Positions 44,060-56,969 of a DNA stretch of 64,000 nt are shown here, in pieces. Under the pieces are notes generated by a model. That model searched no databases. It worked only from the letters and a program-made list of their open reading frames with translations, and was not told the origin of the DNA. The position numbers were made by a program, and so were the translations under genes. How positions within the stretch are numbered: the stretch's first letter is position 1; each line of letters starts with the position of its first letter. Source of the DNA: Anadara kagoshimensis (taxonomy: Eukaryota > Mollusca > Bivalvia > Arcoida > Arcidae); assembly GCA_021292105.1 (NCBI GenBank), contig CM037864.1, positions 7,368,635 to 7,432,634 on the forward strand, given 5' to 3'.

Positions 44060-45410
44060 ATGCTGACATCATACTTAAGACAGACAGCCATACATCATGA
44101 TGACGTATGGTGACGGTCTGTTACGTTCTCAGCTTGTTCACTCCACGAGTGAGGACACGTTTTAGATTATGGAAGAAAAGTTGGATAAATTATTCTCTTC
44201 TATGACGGATAGGCTCAATTCCATAGAGGCAAAAATTGAATTCATTTTGGAGGAAACAAACCGGAATACTCAAATTATCAAAGAAGTGCAATTTGAACGA
44301 AAAAGTTCAGATATCAACGAGGACATTCCTCATTTACACCACGTGGTGGCACCCAGTCCCACACAGTCGTGTGCCACTGGGATAAAACCGGATATCCAGG
44401 GCGAGTTTAATTCTTTAAAAGACTCATTAGGCAGAGTTAAATTGCCTAATAAACTAAAAATTAATGACTCGCGTCAAGGAATCCAGCGCTCTGACCATGG
44501 ACTATTAAACGTCATATCTATATGTGGTCGTTTTGCCGAAACTTCGGTGAAATTATTAAGCATGTTGGAACCTGGTGAAAAGGTTAGTCAAGAAACTTTA
44601 GAAAATTTATTTTTAATTAATCATGTACAAATCAAATATTTACAAGATGAATATGCGTCTATATTAGTGAATAGTCAGTTTGATCCAGCAACCTCAAAAC
44701 TTTTCAGGTGTTTGCAGAGAAATACATCTGGACTTAATACTGAATCTTTAGATACTCTGCGTACAGCGTCCGCCATCGCAGCAACAGCTAAGCTTCCACC
44801 CCAGCGTCAGTATCAGGGTCGGGGCCGAGCACGTGCTGGAAAGGACATATTTTCAAATTTTTCACATAGGGTATTTCCAAATCGTAGACCTTATAATGTT
44901 AACAAACATACCGAGGGAGGTATAATTCCAACAGATACGAATAAAGATGATTAGATCTAATGATATTAATTATAACTGTTAGCATCCGTTTAATTGTGAC
45001 ATTATATATTTTACATGATTAACATATTGAAATGCTCTTGAAATGTGTTTTGGATTTTTAAATAAACATATTAAGTCCTGGGAATCGATATCGGCACCAC
45101 GCCATGTGTTAGAGTGGTTGGAAAAAGGAGTCCCGATTCCATTTTGTAAGGAACCTAATTCATTTGAGTTGGAAAATAGTTCTACTACATTTAAGCAAAC
45201 TGAATTTTTGAATAGTAAAATCAGTAGGTTGCATTCCATAAGATGTATTGAAAAGTGTATTGTTAAGCCTAAATGTGTAAGTCCTATTGGCTGTGTTCCA
45301 AAACGAAAAAACAAGTTTCGTCTTATTACGGATCTTAAAGTATTAAATTCTTATTGTGATACTCCCAAATATAGGAATGAGGACATACGAGATGCTGCGG
45401 AAATAGGTGT
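44060..45410 (+). mobile_element. DIRS-like retroelement fossil, 5' portion, broken
   Basis: Two coding remnants lie in order. The first, at 44169-44954, is a gag-like region with an N-terminal coiled coil and an Arg/Gly-rich tail (QGRGRARAGK). The second, at about 45043-45410, is the start of a reverse transcriptase of the DIRS type, recognisable by ISAPRHVLEWLEKGVP and the PKRKNKFRLITDLKVLNSYC block. The rest of the polymerase, the RNase H and tyrosine recombinase parts and the terminal repeats are not seen. The element is broken and incomplete. The gag-like part looks only moderately decayed, which suggests middle age. Confidence 0.7.
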
Positions 45411-47210
45411 GTATGTGAGAAGTATAGGTGAGTGAACGAGTGTGTGAGAATATGGCAATTAGTAAATGTTTATTTTTATATATGTTAAATAAACATTTAT
45501 ATACTTTGTACGTTAGTGTTTGTTCCCTATGGCATAGATTTACAAAAAGCACTTTTAGCTGGATTACTCGTTATGTAATGGGGGGTGTCTCCGATTTGTA
45601 AAATAAAAATAATGATGTTATAACTACAGAACATATGACATATTTCAGTGTTTTTCTGTGGCAAAATATAATTTCTTTCAATTAAAGTGTTATTTTTATT
45701 ATTTTAAATAACCTTTGTTAGAATGCTGGATAAAAATATCCAAGCACAACTCGTGATGCGGCTACTAAAATAGGATGAGACCTGATACAAAGGGTTGTAT
45801 GTATACACACTGTGTATTAAAAATATGTATTTATCAGATATTCAAGTAACACGCAGGCCTGTTTTGAAGTTATTAAGTTTTAAATCCTTATAAAAATACA
45901 TTGATTAGCATGGTACATACATGGTATGGTATATACATGTAATTAAATAAAAGGATGCCATTTCAAAAGTGTCTCCTAAATTAACCCAAAGTTGGAAATC
46001 TCCAATCATGTACATGATCAAAATATGAATAGCCAATGGCATATTATTGTTCCTATGAAGTTAAATGTTAAATAGTTTTCCAGAAAAGTGGTGAAAAAAA
46101 TGTTGGAAGAAAATGAGTAAACTTTATACATGTATGTACCCCACTTCATTTTGAGGACATAATACATTTGAATTACAATGTATACCCTTAGTCACAACTT
46201 AGAAAATAAAATTGAGTTATAAAACACACACACATGCACCCACACAAACAAACATGTAAAATATGCACATTACAACATGTGTAAAACTAAATTATTTTAT
46301 AAGGCAAGTTGACTTTGTTTCAACCTTAGAGTTGACCATTAACAAGACCACTCGATACCGATGACAATTACCGTACATTTATTTTATTATTTATATATGT
46401 AAGAAAAACGCATATTTGTAAATTGATGTTGGACAAATATGAAACTAATCTGTAATACAGGTATTTTAGTTAATAAGGTTTAAATGTATTGATTGTTTTC
46501 AGTATTATAAGTCCACATGTACCCTGTCAGGGATTTATGTTTATGTTTGACAAGGTACATGTGGTTGTGTAACCTGTCAAAACCCTGTATGATGTTTTTG
46601 TCTCACTTAAAGAGAGGCACTAGTTCAGTCTTCCATTTTTTATTCTGTGTGCCTTACATACATTGTGGCAATGTTTGTATACTTTACTTAACTAGAGTTC
46701 CACGATGTACAAGTTACTTCCATTTTATTGCTAAACACTGTACCCCGAAACAAAGTTCCATGTAGCCTGGCAAGTTAATAATCGCTATGCGAAAAATTTC
46801 TTTGAAGCATGACAATTATCAATGTAATTATTCAGATTATTTTGAACATCATTTCTGCCATTCCAGACAGAAGATTCATGACGTGAATTAGTGATTTCTC
46901 TTTCCATGGACTTAGCTAGCACTTTTATGTACAACCAAATAAAATGGCACTTTCATCCTAAACAAGTTAAAGTTACTGCAAAATGGAAAATTTTGGTTTC
47001 TGTGAATTTTCATGAAAAACTACATTTCCATTTGGTATTGTTGACAAAAGCAATGCAAATCCTACAACATTATACAGAGCTGCAACATTTACAATACTTT
47101 TACAGTGCCTTGGTATTCTTACAAATTTACAAACACCAAATTTTCCGATTTTTGAGTAAATGATAAATAAATAACACCATTTTGTGACACATGACAAATG
47201 TTGAACTGTT
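45411..47210. other. Intergenic / MED25 3' flank
   Basis: No gene seen. A hairpin with CCACATGTACC and GGTACATGTGG arms is at 46513-46565. Candidate poly(A) signals for MED25 on the minus strand (TTTATT on the plus strand) occur near 46636 and 46378. The rest is AT-rich. Confidence 0.45.
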
Positions 47211-47414
47211 CTATATGAAACTCCCAAGGTCAAGGTCATCAAATATATTTTGTCCGGGCCCTGGGCCTGAACCTGGCCCAGGCTGTGATATTTGTGGCAT
47301 GTTGGGCTGTAACACTTGTTGAGCTCCACCCATAACACCTTGTTGTCCCTGGGGGAGAGGTCCCGTTCCTCTGGCCATCATCATCTGGGGTTGACGTATT
47401 TGTTGTCCTTGTTG
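47211..47414 (-). CDS. MED25: MED25 terminal exon
   Basis: Encodes [16 protein letters not shown] through [18 protein letters not shown] and DLGSFI, then TAG at 47211. Acceptor CTTTTTCTTGCAG. The acidic-hydrophobic C-terminus is preserved in place relative to vertebrate MED25. Confidence 0.9.
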   Translation of the reverse strand, partial: QQGQQIRQPQMMMARGTGPLPQGQQGVMGGAQQVLQPNMPQISQPGPGSGPGPGQNIFDDLDLGSFI

Positions 47415-50400
47415 CTGCAAGAAAAAGTATACACATATTAATCTGATATAATAAGCTGTCAAAACAACAAAGTAAATCCCCTGCCCATGTAATTTACCTA
47501 AATATTAAGTATTTAGCCTCACTTCCTTGGTGAAAGTTCACGTGTATAACCTGACTTGTCAGTTCCAAAGTTTTTTACTTTGCTTCTGAATTGTGATTTG
47601 AATATGGATTAGTATGTTTGTTTTTTATGAACCACTTAGCTGATTCTGGCATGCAAGTTATTCTGTGATTTGGTAGCCTTGATTTTTTATTATCATTTAT
47701 AATTTTATTAATAATTTTAATATTATTATTTATTATTTGATTACTTCTCTAGAGCTCTTTCAACGGTACAAAAAGCAAAAATATTAAAATTACATTTCTA
47801 TGACTTTGTTAAAATATCCCCACATGAAATGTGCTGCTAAGTCACAGAAATTACCCCCACCGAAATAAACATAACATATAGTTACATTTGCAATATGTTT
47901 GTAAAGTTTCTTTTTCATGCAATACTGTTGATGCCAAATGTGACAACATGCATCAAATTTTAGTATCATTTGATGAAACCAAGTACATTTTGTATAGCCA
48001 AGACATGAACGTCACATCATTCACATGTCAGTGTCACAAGGCAATTTCTTGCACCCAGATTGAGAAATACATAGGTAAAAATTGAAAGTTGAGATGAATT
48101 GAGTAATGGTATTTAACATCCCAGTCAAGAAAATTTCACTTATATCGAGATGTTGCAAGCTAGAATAAAAGTCAGAGAAATCCAACTAATGCGGGAAATT
48201 CAGTGTGTAGCCTGCTAGAATAAAAGTCAGAGAAATCCAACTAATACAGGAAATTCAGTGTGTAGCCTAATTCAACCCTAGGGTGAGACATGGAAATCGC
48301 ACATGGGTAAAAACAAAGGATTTCCTTGTCAAAGGTGTGAGGTGCAGACATTTTGCTTGTGTGGTGCACTGAGGGCATTTTACAGCAGAGTTCTTTATCA
48401 TGCTACGCCTACTGTGACATGTGACCTCATTTAAGTTCCCATCCAAAAGAACCCTGACTTTCATTTCATAATGCAGAGTGCTTGGCCAAAGAACAGTCAC
48501 TACCCACTTTCAAGTCTTGAGTCAGACCGGGTCAGGGTTCATAGTAATAACAGCGAAAGATATCATTTTGTACCCTCTTGTACAAGATAGCCTACACACC
48601 CTTTTTCCTGCTAGAATTTATCAATAAAACCAGAAGTGTGTCAATGGTTGAAAACATGTTGAAATGGATAGGAAAATCATGACCCTTCTTTGTCCAGAAA
48701 GAGGCTTGCCCAGTTACTGGTATTAATTTGTCCTTTTAGAAATTTGGCACTTACCTGTTGATTCATTAACAGTTGTTGTAAATTTGCTGCTTGTTGTTGT
48801 TGTTGTTGCTGCTGCTGTTGCTGTTGTTGTTGAAGTTGTAATCTTTGTTGTTGTTGTTGTTGCTGCTGTTGTAATTGTTGTCTATGAGCTATTGAAAATA
48901 CAAAATACAAATATTTATTACATTGTACTTTGGAAACGAAAAAACCCTAGTTTGTATTATAACCTACCATCAGTGTTCAGTTCATTTTTTTCTGGAAAAA
49001 TAATAGTCTTATAATGAACTAGATGTAAAGGAAAAGAGGGAACATAAAAAAAATTAATTTAAAAAAAAAAAAACCATGATTTTATGAACTCACAGGCAGC
49101 CATTTAACAAATCTTCATTTATTAATTAACAGAGCTATGAAATATTAAGTGTATGTTTTAAATTTTTAATCTGCATTTTGGTTCCAACATCTCAATGCAA
49201 ACAATCTAAAATTGCTCGTTTAATTTTAAAATATACCTTATTTTGTAAGGTGAAGTGGAAATTTGAAATGGTAACAGGTGAAATAAGACACAACATATGT
49301 AATTTGGATGAAAAGAGAAAAATTTACATGTAGTTTGAAATAACCAAAATACCAGTAGGAGAACTATAACCCATTTCAAATATATAACAGGAGAACTATA
49401 ACCTGTTTCAAAGAATCAGGAGAACTATAACCAGTTTCAAAAATGTATAAGAAAGTTAAATGTTAACTCAACATTACTGTGCTAAATCTAAAATGTGAAA
49501 AGAGACATGATAGAAAGAAGAAAACAGAATCATGCATTGCCATGACAAAACTGTACATCCAGATCACAAGAGAGGACAACAATTATGACTGTTCCATATA
49601 ATTTTCAATCCCTGCGAAAAACAAGAAATATAAAAATAAGTACTGGTACAATATGCCTTGCCAGCCCATAAAGGGATTCATGGATGACCCATGTGATACA
49701 AGTTAAGCTTTCTGTGTGGCATGGAGTGGAATGATTTTTCAGACCAGTCAAGATTCTTTCACCTAAATCAAGGTGATCAGTTTTTGGGATAGTGGAACAA
49801 ACCACAGTCAAGCTAAAAATATGCCACTTATATCAAAGAGTCACCAGCTATAGATGGTGTAGCAGAAATTGATACCTTGACAATGCACTCAGGAAGGGTT
49901 CTTTAGTCTGCCACAACATCTGCCGTGACACAGGACAATAGTTTTAACGTTTCATCCTGTAACCAAGTGACTTTCATTTCCAAATATCAAGTGCTTGGCA
50001 AAAGAACTGGTACTACTTTTTTCAAGTCTTGGTCAGACACAGTTGGGTTTCGAACACTTAGGAGCAAGCACTCTCTATCTTGAGCTACCATAGCATCTGG
50101 TTGGTTCAAACCCTGACTTAACACATGACAAGTGGGCAATCTACCAACTGGGCTATGGTGGTGGTCCAGTGGAAATAAGTTTCACACAGACACTGGATGG
50201 TATCACATAGGGTACAGTCATGAACCCCTTTATAAATATAACTACAAATGAAGACATGAAATGGTTATCAGTTAAATATAATAAATTTGTTATATCTAGG
50301 ACAAACCTATTGTTTGCTAACTTCAACTTCCACATAGGTGCAAGCACTCTACCCTCTCAGCTACATTAGTGGTCGGGGGTTCAAACCCCGACTTTGAGCA

Positions 50401-53400
50401 TAAATACGATAAAATATTATAACTAAGACAAATCTACTTTTGAAGTTCTATAGCTAATATCAGAATGGCTGTGTTTGTGACAGTGAATTACACAGTTTTC
50501 ATAGGAAATCCCAATAATCTTAACAATGTTTGTTATGTTCACTTACTTCAGCCGAGTTGTAGCTGAAAATTGCCATGCTCGTTATTGATAACCATGAAAT
50601 ACATTGTATTTCTATAGAAAGGGAAATCTTGCTGACATGGAGAAATGGTGATGTTTACACTGGAAATGATGTCTTTGATGACATTTTACATCATATGGGT
50701 GAAAGGACTAGAAAATCAACTGGTGTTTAGCATGTAAAAATCCCCGTAGCTGTTTTATTCTGTGCGGAGATGTTCCTTTGGTAATAATGGATGTTAATAG
50801 CCATTTCCTGTCACAGAAAACTACAAAACTTCATATTCATGTTTTAATTGGGGTTTCTATGACAACGGTTTAATTTACTGTCACAAAAACTCACAAACAC
50901 AGTGACTTTTAATAGCAAAGCTGAAAATGACCAAACTTGGCTGAAAATGACCAACCTGTTACTACTAGGCTGAAAATGACCAAATTTGGCTGAAAATGAC
51001 CAACCTGTTACTACTAGGCTGAAAATGACCAAACTTGGCTGAAAATGACCAACCTGTTACTACTAGGCTGAAAATGGCCAAACTTGGCTGAAAATGACCA
51101 ACCTGTTACTACTAGGCTGAAAATGACCAAATTTGGCTGAAAATGACCAACCTGTTACTACTAGGCTGAAAATGACCAAACTTGGCTGAAAATGACCAAC
51201 CTGTTACTACTAGGCTGAAAATGACCAAATTTGGCTGAAAATGACCAACCTGTTACTACTAGGCTGAAAATGACCAAACTTTATTCATGTTTATTGGATT
51301 TTCTATGAAAACAGTTTAACTCACTGTCACAAACACAGTGACTCCAATAGTAGAACTAACTCATCTGATCTAGTCATCTAACTTCCTAGCCAGAGGGGTA
51401 TGACAAACTAGTGCTACATGTCACAGATTAACATCACAAACCACTTGAACACTGGACATACTCTTAAATATATCCAAGAACAAAACTAGATTTAAAATAA
51501 TTCAAACACCATAAAATAATGTCTGTCGTTGTTTTGTTTTAAAAAGAACTGCTTTGGGTTCTGTTTTGCTCAACTGGAACCACATTCCATTAATACTTGA
51601 CCATACAAATATTTCTATGAATAGTAGACCGGAGATATATATTTATTACATACTAGTATATTGAATAGTTTAGTAAATAATTTTGCATTTGAACAAAGTT
51701 GAGTAAAAAATGAAGAATGAACTTATGAAGGCCATGGTCCATTTAGTGGTACTTGATTTTCAAAGTATTGGAGGTCATCTTAGAAAGAAAATTTTATTTT
51801 TTAATTTTGATCTATATCAACCAAAGACATTCAGTGCCAAGTTCTGTTTTCATTGGTCCAACTTTAAGAAAAAGATTAAAGATTATGGATTAAAAATTCC
51901 ATTTATAATGCAATCAGTAATAGGCTAAAATAGCTTGTTGACCTAAAAAGTGTAGCCATCTTAGTTAAAGCCAGTTGACCTAAAAAGGGTAGCAATCTTA
52001 GTTATAACCAGTTTATCTTAAAAGTGTAGCCATCCCAGTTATAGATAGTTGATTTAAGAAGTGTAGCCATCCAAGATATAGCCAGCTGATCCAAAAAGTA
52101 GCCATCTTAGTTATAGCCAGTTGACCTAAAAGTGTAGCCATCTAAGTTATAGCCAAGTGTAGCCATCTTAGGTCACAGCCAATAGACCTAAAAAGTACAT
52201 CTAAGTTATAGCCAGTTGGCCTAAAAGTTAGCCATCTTAGTTAAAGCCAGTTGACCTAAAAAGTGTAGCCATCTCAGGTCATAGCCAATCAACTTAAAAA
52301 TTGCACCCATCTTAGTTATAGCAAGTCGGTCAAAAAGTGTAGCAATCTGTCATAAACAAAATCATATTCATCATTTTATTAATAATTACCATATACAATG
52401 TAATAAATATCCTCAACCACACAATGACATGCATGGATGGATGCAGGCCATCTTAAACAGGTGTTTCAGGTACTTATAAAGTCCTACTAGTATCCCCAAC
52501 CGTTACAAAGATCACCGTCGACATAACAAGTACATAACTACCACAATTCATAAACATTGTCTATCATCGGGACAAAACAATATCCTACATTATATATATA
52601 TATATTATATATCTAGCAATAAAAAAGTATCATGCTTCAAATACTATTTTTCATCATCAAAGCTTAATAAAGGAATTAAGCTAGCAATAGAGTGGATTTT
52701 AATGAAAAGTTATTTTACCACATGATCATTTGTTTGATAGAAATAGTGTTATAAATCCAAGTTTAAACTCCTTTACTTATATGGGAACAGCCAGTTGTGA
52801 ATTGGTGGAGGAAACCAGATTACAATTTCAGCTGAATAATTCAAGCGCATTTTTAATTCGAAAAAATGTAATTTTAAGGTAATTTTTTAAAATCCACTTC
52901 TATTGCAACTTATAATTTTTTTTTAACGTTCATACCATACAGCAGACATAGCATTATAATTAAAAACATGTCTAAGTCAAATATAATACAGGTATAACAT
53001 ATAAATGGAATGGTCCATATGAACGAAAATTAAATGGAACAGTCCTGACAGCCATGCACCAAGGGCTTCCCCCATCACCGTAGCAACATGGGATCTAAAA
53101 TAGGGCTACCTACCATTGTACATATTTGGTGGAGTGCCAAAATACATCTCATCTGCAATAGCACCATGTAAACAAATTTGTTGAAAAAGAGAGAAAAAGT
53201 TAAGAGAATTTCTTTTTTTCCAAATTTCAAGTAGTAATTTTTCCAGGAAATGAAACACTTAAATTTTTGAACATTTAAAGCAGGGGGTAACTTTGAAAGC
53301 ATCATCATCAGATTTTACAACGCTTGTTCCATTAAGTTTCATGAGACAGATCTAAAATTGTTAACAGCCCAAAAGGTAGTTATCTACATTTCCAGATCAA

Positions 53401-56400
53401 ACTTTAGCCATTAGCCAATGATATCCGTGACAGTAAATGCCCATGATGTCCATGAAAGTATATTTCCAGTTTGGACTAATGTGATCAAATTTCAAAGGTC
53501 GGACAAGTCTAGTGTTGAATGGACAAAGAATGAACATAACAATTTGTGTTATCCAAGAGATCGGTCTCATTTAGATGTAATGCTGTTTTATATCAACACT
53601 AACTTCATTTATGAAATACCGTAGATAAAGTAAACTAATCTGGGTCAAAATTATGTTTATTTAGTGTCTAAAGAGGGAAAAAACTTACATGAGAAATGTT
53701 TTTTTATAAATGGTGTAAAGAATTTGTGTCAAAAATCTTTATAAAACTATAAAAAATTCTCATTGCTTTCCATATTAAATCAATCTTTTTTTAAAAAAAA
53801 TTAAAAAGTTTTCATTGTTAGAAACGACAGTTTTTTTGCAGGTACATGTACTGAATAACCAAAAGCTCTATATAGCACACAGTTGCCAAGAAGGCTCAGC
53901 CATTGGTGTGTTTGAGGTTTAACTTTTTGTCCTTTCAGGACAACAGTCATCTTTCATACTGCAAGTGTACATGTAGTTTAATTCCCTGTGTACTAACAGT
54001 TGAATATTTTCCAAAAATTTCTTACGTAAAATTATGTATACTAACTCTTAATTTTATAGTCAATTTAATAAATTTGCAAATATTACATCCCACGAAAATG
54101 TTCAAAGTTACAAAATCGCGAAAATTTGAGTCTCTGAAATTAGGTACATTCACAGTATATGGAACAGTCTTTAAATATTTAACAGAAATTTCAACAAAAC
54201 TGAAAATTTGAATCGCTGAAATTAGGTACATTCACAGTATATGGAACAGTCTTTAAATCTTTAACAGAAATTTCAATTTTTAAACCACTTGAAAAAAAAG
54301 AGTTGGTAAACACTTCATTTTGATATTTCATATACGCCATAAGCCACAATTTCAATTTAACTGTTACTATGACAACCACCTTACCTAGTAACTGTTGTTG
54401 TTCCATAGCCTTCTTTGCCTGTTCTTGTTGTGCCATTTTAACAGCTTGTAGCTTTTGCTGATAAAGAAAAAAAAAAAGGAATTTAAGTTGGATAGTTAAA
54501 CATTGTGATATGGGGCAGCAGGTTTTTAAGGTCTCTTCAGAAGGACCTGTGACTTTCATTGCTTAATTTCAGTTGAACGTTCTAGTTATCACTACCAAAC
54601 ACAAGTACCCTTAATGGGGTCTTTTACCTTGGTGAAATTAGTACATGAATAATAGGTATGATTATAAACTTTCATATCCCGGTTCAAAAAAGTATCTTTT
54701 GGCAATAAACCTGATGAAAATCAGGATTTTCTCCTGGTATATGATACATTAATTGCCTTTGAGTGAGGGGGATATCAACATTTGTTCACCGGCAACAAAT
54801 CATAATTCCTGAGGGCGAAGTTAAGAGTAAACAAATGTTCATAACTCCCTCAAACAAAGGCAATAAATTGTTTATTATACCCCAAAATAACCGTGGTAAT
54901 AAGAAAGAAAGAAAGAAAAATATTTTTAAAAAAGACAGCCGGAAAATATCAGTCCTTCTCAGATTGTTTTTTCTCCTATCGGAACACATTGGAGGCAAAC
55001 GCTAGAACGTTGTGACCGAGTTTCCATCAATGATGTCAGATCATTGTGATGTCATGGTGTGCTCCAAAGGGGTGGGATATGATGTTCTCAGAGGGATACA
55101 TGATGTTTTTTCCACCCTGATCACATGATCCAAAGATCAAATCAAATTACAGATAGTATCGTATTTTTCTAATGTGGTATAATAAATACTCTTGTTTCTC
55201 CCACCCTTCAAGAACTATATTCCTCGATTTTCACAATTCTAAAACCGTCTCCCTCAAAACAAAGGATTTTTTTTGGACAGAGACGCTAAGCAACACTCCT
55301 ACTCCACTCCATTCCTCTTTTATGGCAAAATGTGTACCTTTCTCAGAACAAGAAACATATCTGGAAAGATTAAAGCTACTTTTTACATTTTTAAATCTAT
55401 CAAAGGAAGAATTTTCACAAAATTCTGATTTAAAAAACAAAACAAAATCCAACATTTTCAATCCACGTCAAATAACCTTGATTATGTATCAAGCTATCTT
55501 CCAATTTTTACATCTATCAACATTTTCAAATAAAGAAACTTTCACCAGATTTTGATCATTTTTTGAAAACAAGATCCTATATTTTTCATCCTCCAAAAAC
55601 CATCTTTATCATGTACAATCAGGGTCCAATTGACGTATCGCTGACCATGCCAACAATGTTCCGACACTAGCCGCCATCACGGTACCAAAGCAGCGTCACG
55701 GCAATTAATGACATACTAGTGTCAGTGACGTCATTAAATGGCACAGTAAAGGCCCAGTTTTCATTCTTTTTGCGTGTAAATCAAGCATCCGGCCATTTGT
55801 GGGAACATTGTGGGCGTGGCCGGCTATACGTCAATTTTAGGTCAGTTTGACAGTAGCTTTTCAGTCAGACCTGTAATATTATAATATACAATTATTGACT
55901 TTGGATGAGGTAGACATAAGGATTTATCAACCTCAAAAATATTATATTCACTGAGGTCGTAGGCCGAGGTTAATATCATGTTTTTGAGGTTGATAAATCC
56001 TTATGTCTACCGAATCGAAAGTCAAAAATTGTTTTATTATATGACCAATGATTTTTATCACCATATTATCATGTTTTAAATTACAAATTGAAAACATTAT
56101 AAAATTTCTTCATTAGAGGTATCCTTTGCTGTTTTCAATGTTGCATCACAAAACGTCATGTGTGTTTTTGCGCGGTGGACATTGTCCATTGTTACATCAT
56201 AAAAACATTGCTTGCGTTATTGCACGGTGAACATTGTCCATTGTTACATCATATAAACGTTGCGTGCGTTATTGCGCGGTGAACATATCGATTTATCAGG
56301 CTCGCCAAACGCCTTCTTGGCCAATCAGAAAAGGGCAAAATCATTGGCCATATAATAATTTTGTATGTTCTCTCATGTGTTCCAGTAGAAAACATTGTTT

Positions 56401-56903
56401 GTATACCGGTATTCTCTTCTATGCTCTTTTTAAGAAAACATTAAAATTTAAAATTTGAACTGAATAGATACTGTATAATGCTTATTATATTTCACCATGG
56501 TTTTATTTTCACTACATTCTAGTGTATTCCTGTGAAAATAAAACAGCCACGAATATACAAGGCTATTATTAGCCTATTAATCTTGCTAGAGTCTTTTCCT
56601 TTAATCGGATAAAACTGCAAAAATATGACACGATGAATACACTAGTCATTGTCAAACTGTGAAAATTTCACACAGTGGAAATAAAGCAATATACAGTATA
56701 CGACCTAATTTTGGACCCTTATAACAAAATCTAAAAAATGTTTTATTACCAATTCTGTTACCTGGTTGTTCATCATGTTGCCAGGTTGTGTTGTCATAAC
56801 AACAGGATTTGCCATGGTTGCTGACATCGTGTTTGTAGGATTTGGCTGCATCTATTAAAATATAAATTGTGATTTATGTGAAAGTTTTTAAGATCATATA
56901 TTC

Positions 56904-56969
<66 letters not shown>

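Noticed and set aside
48784-49014. Plus-strand Val/Ala-rich open frame
   Set aside because: Antisense of the MED25 polyglutamine exon; its composition follows from the CAA/CAG repeat.
55172-55555. 127-codon plus-strand open frame in a MED25 intron
   Set aside because: Low-complexity Phe/Lys/Thr-rich sequence in AT-rich DNA, with its first part inside a repeat flank. No recognisable motif.
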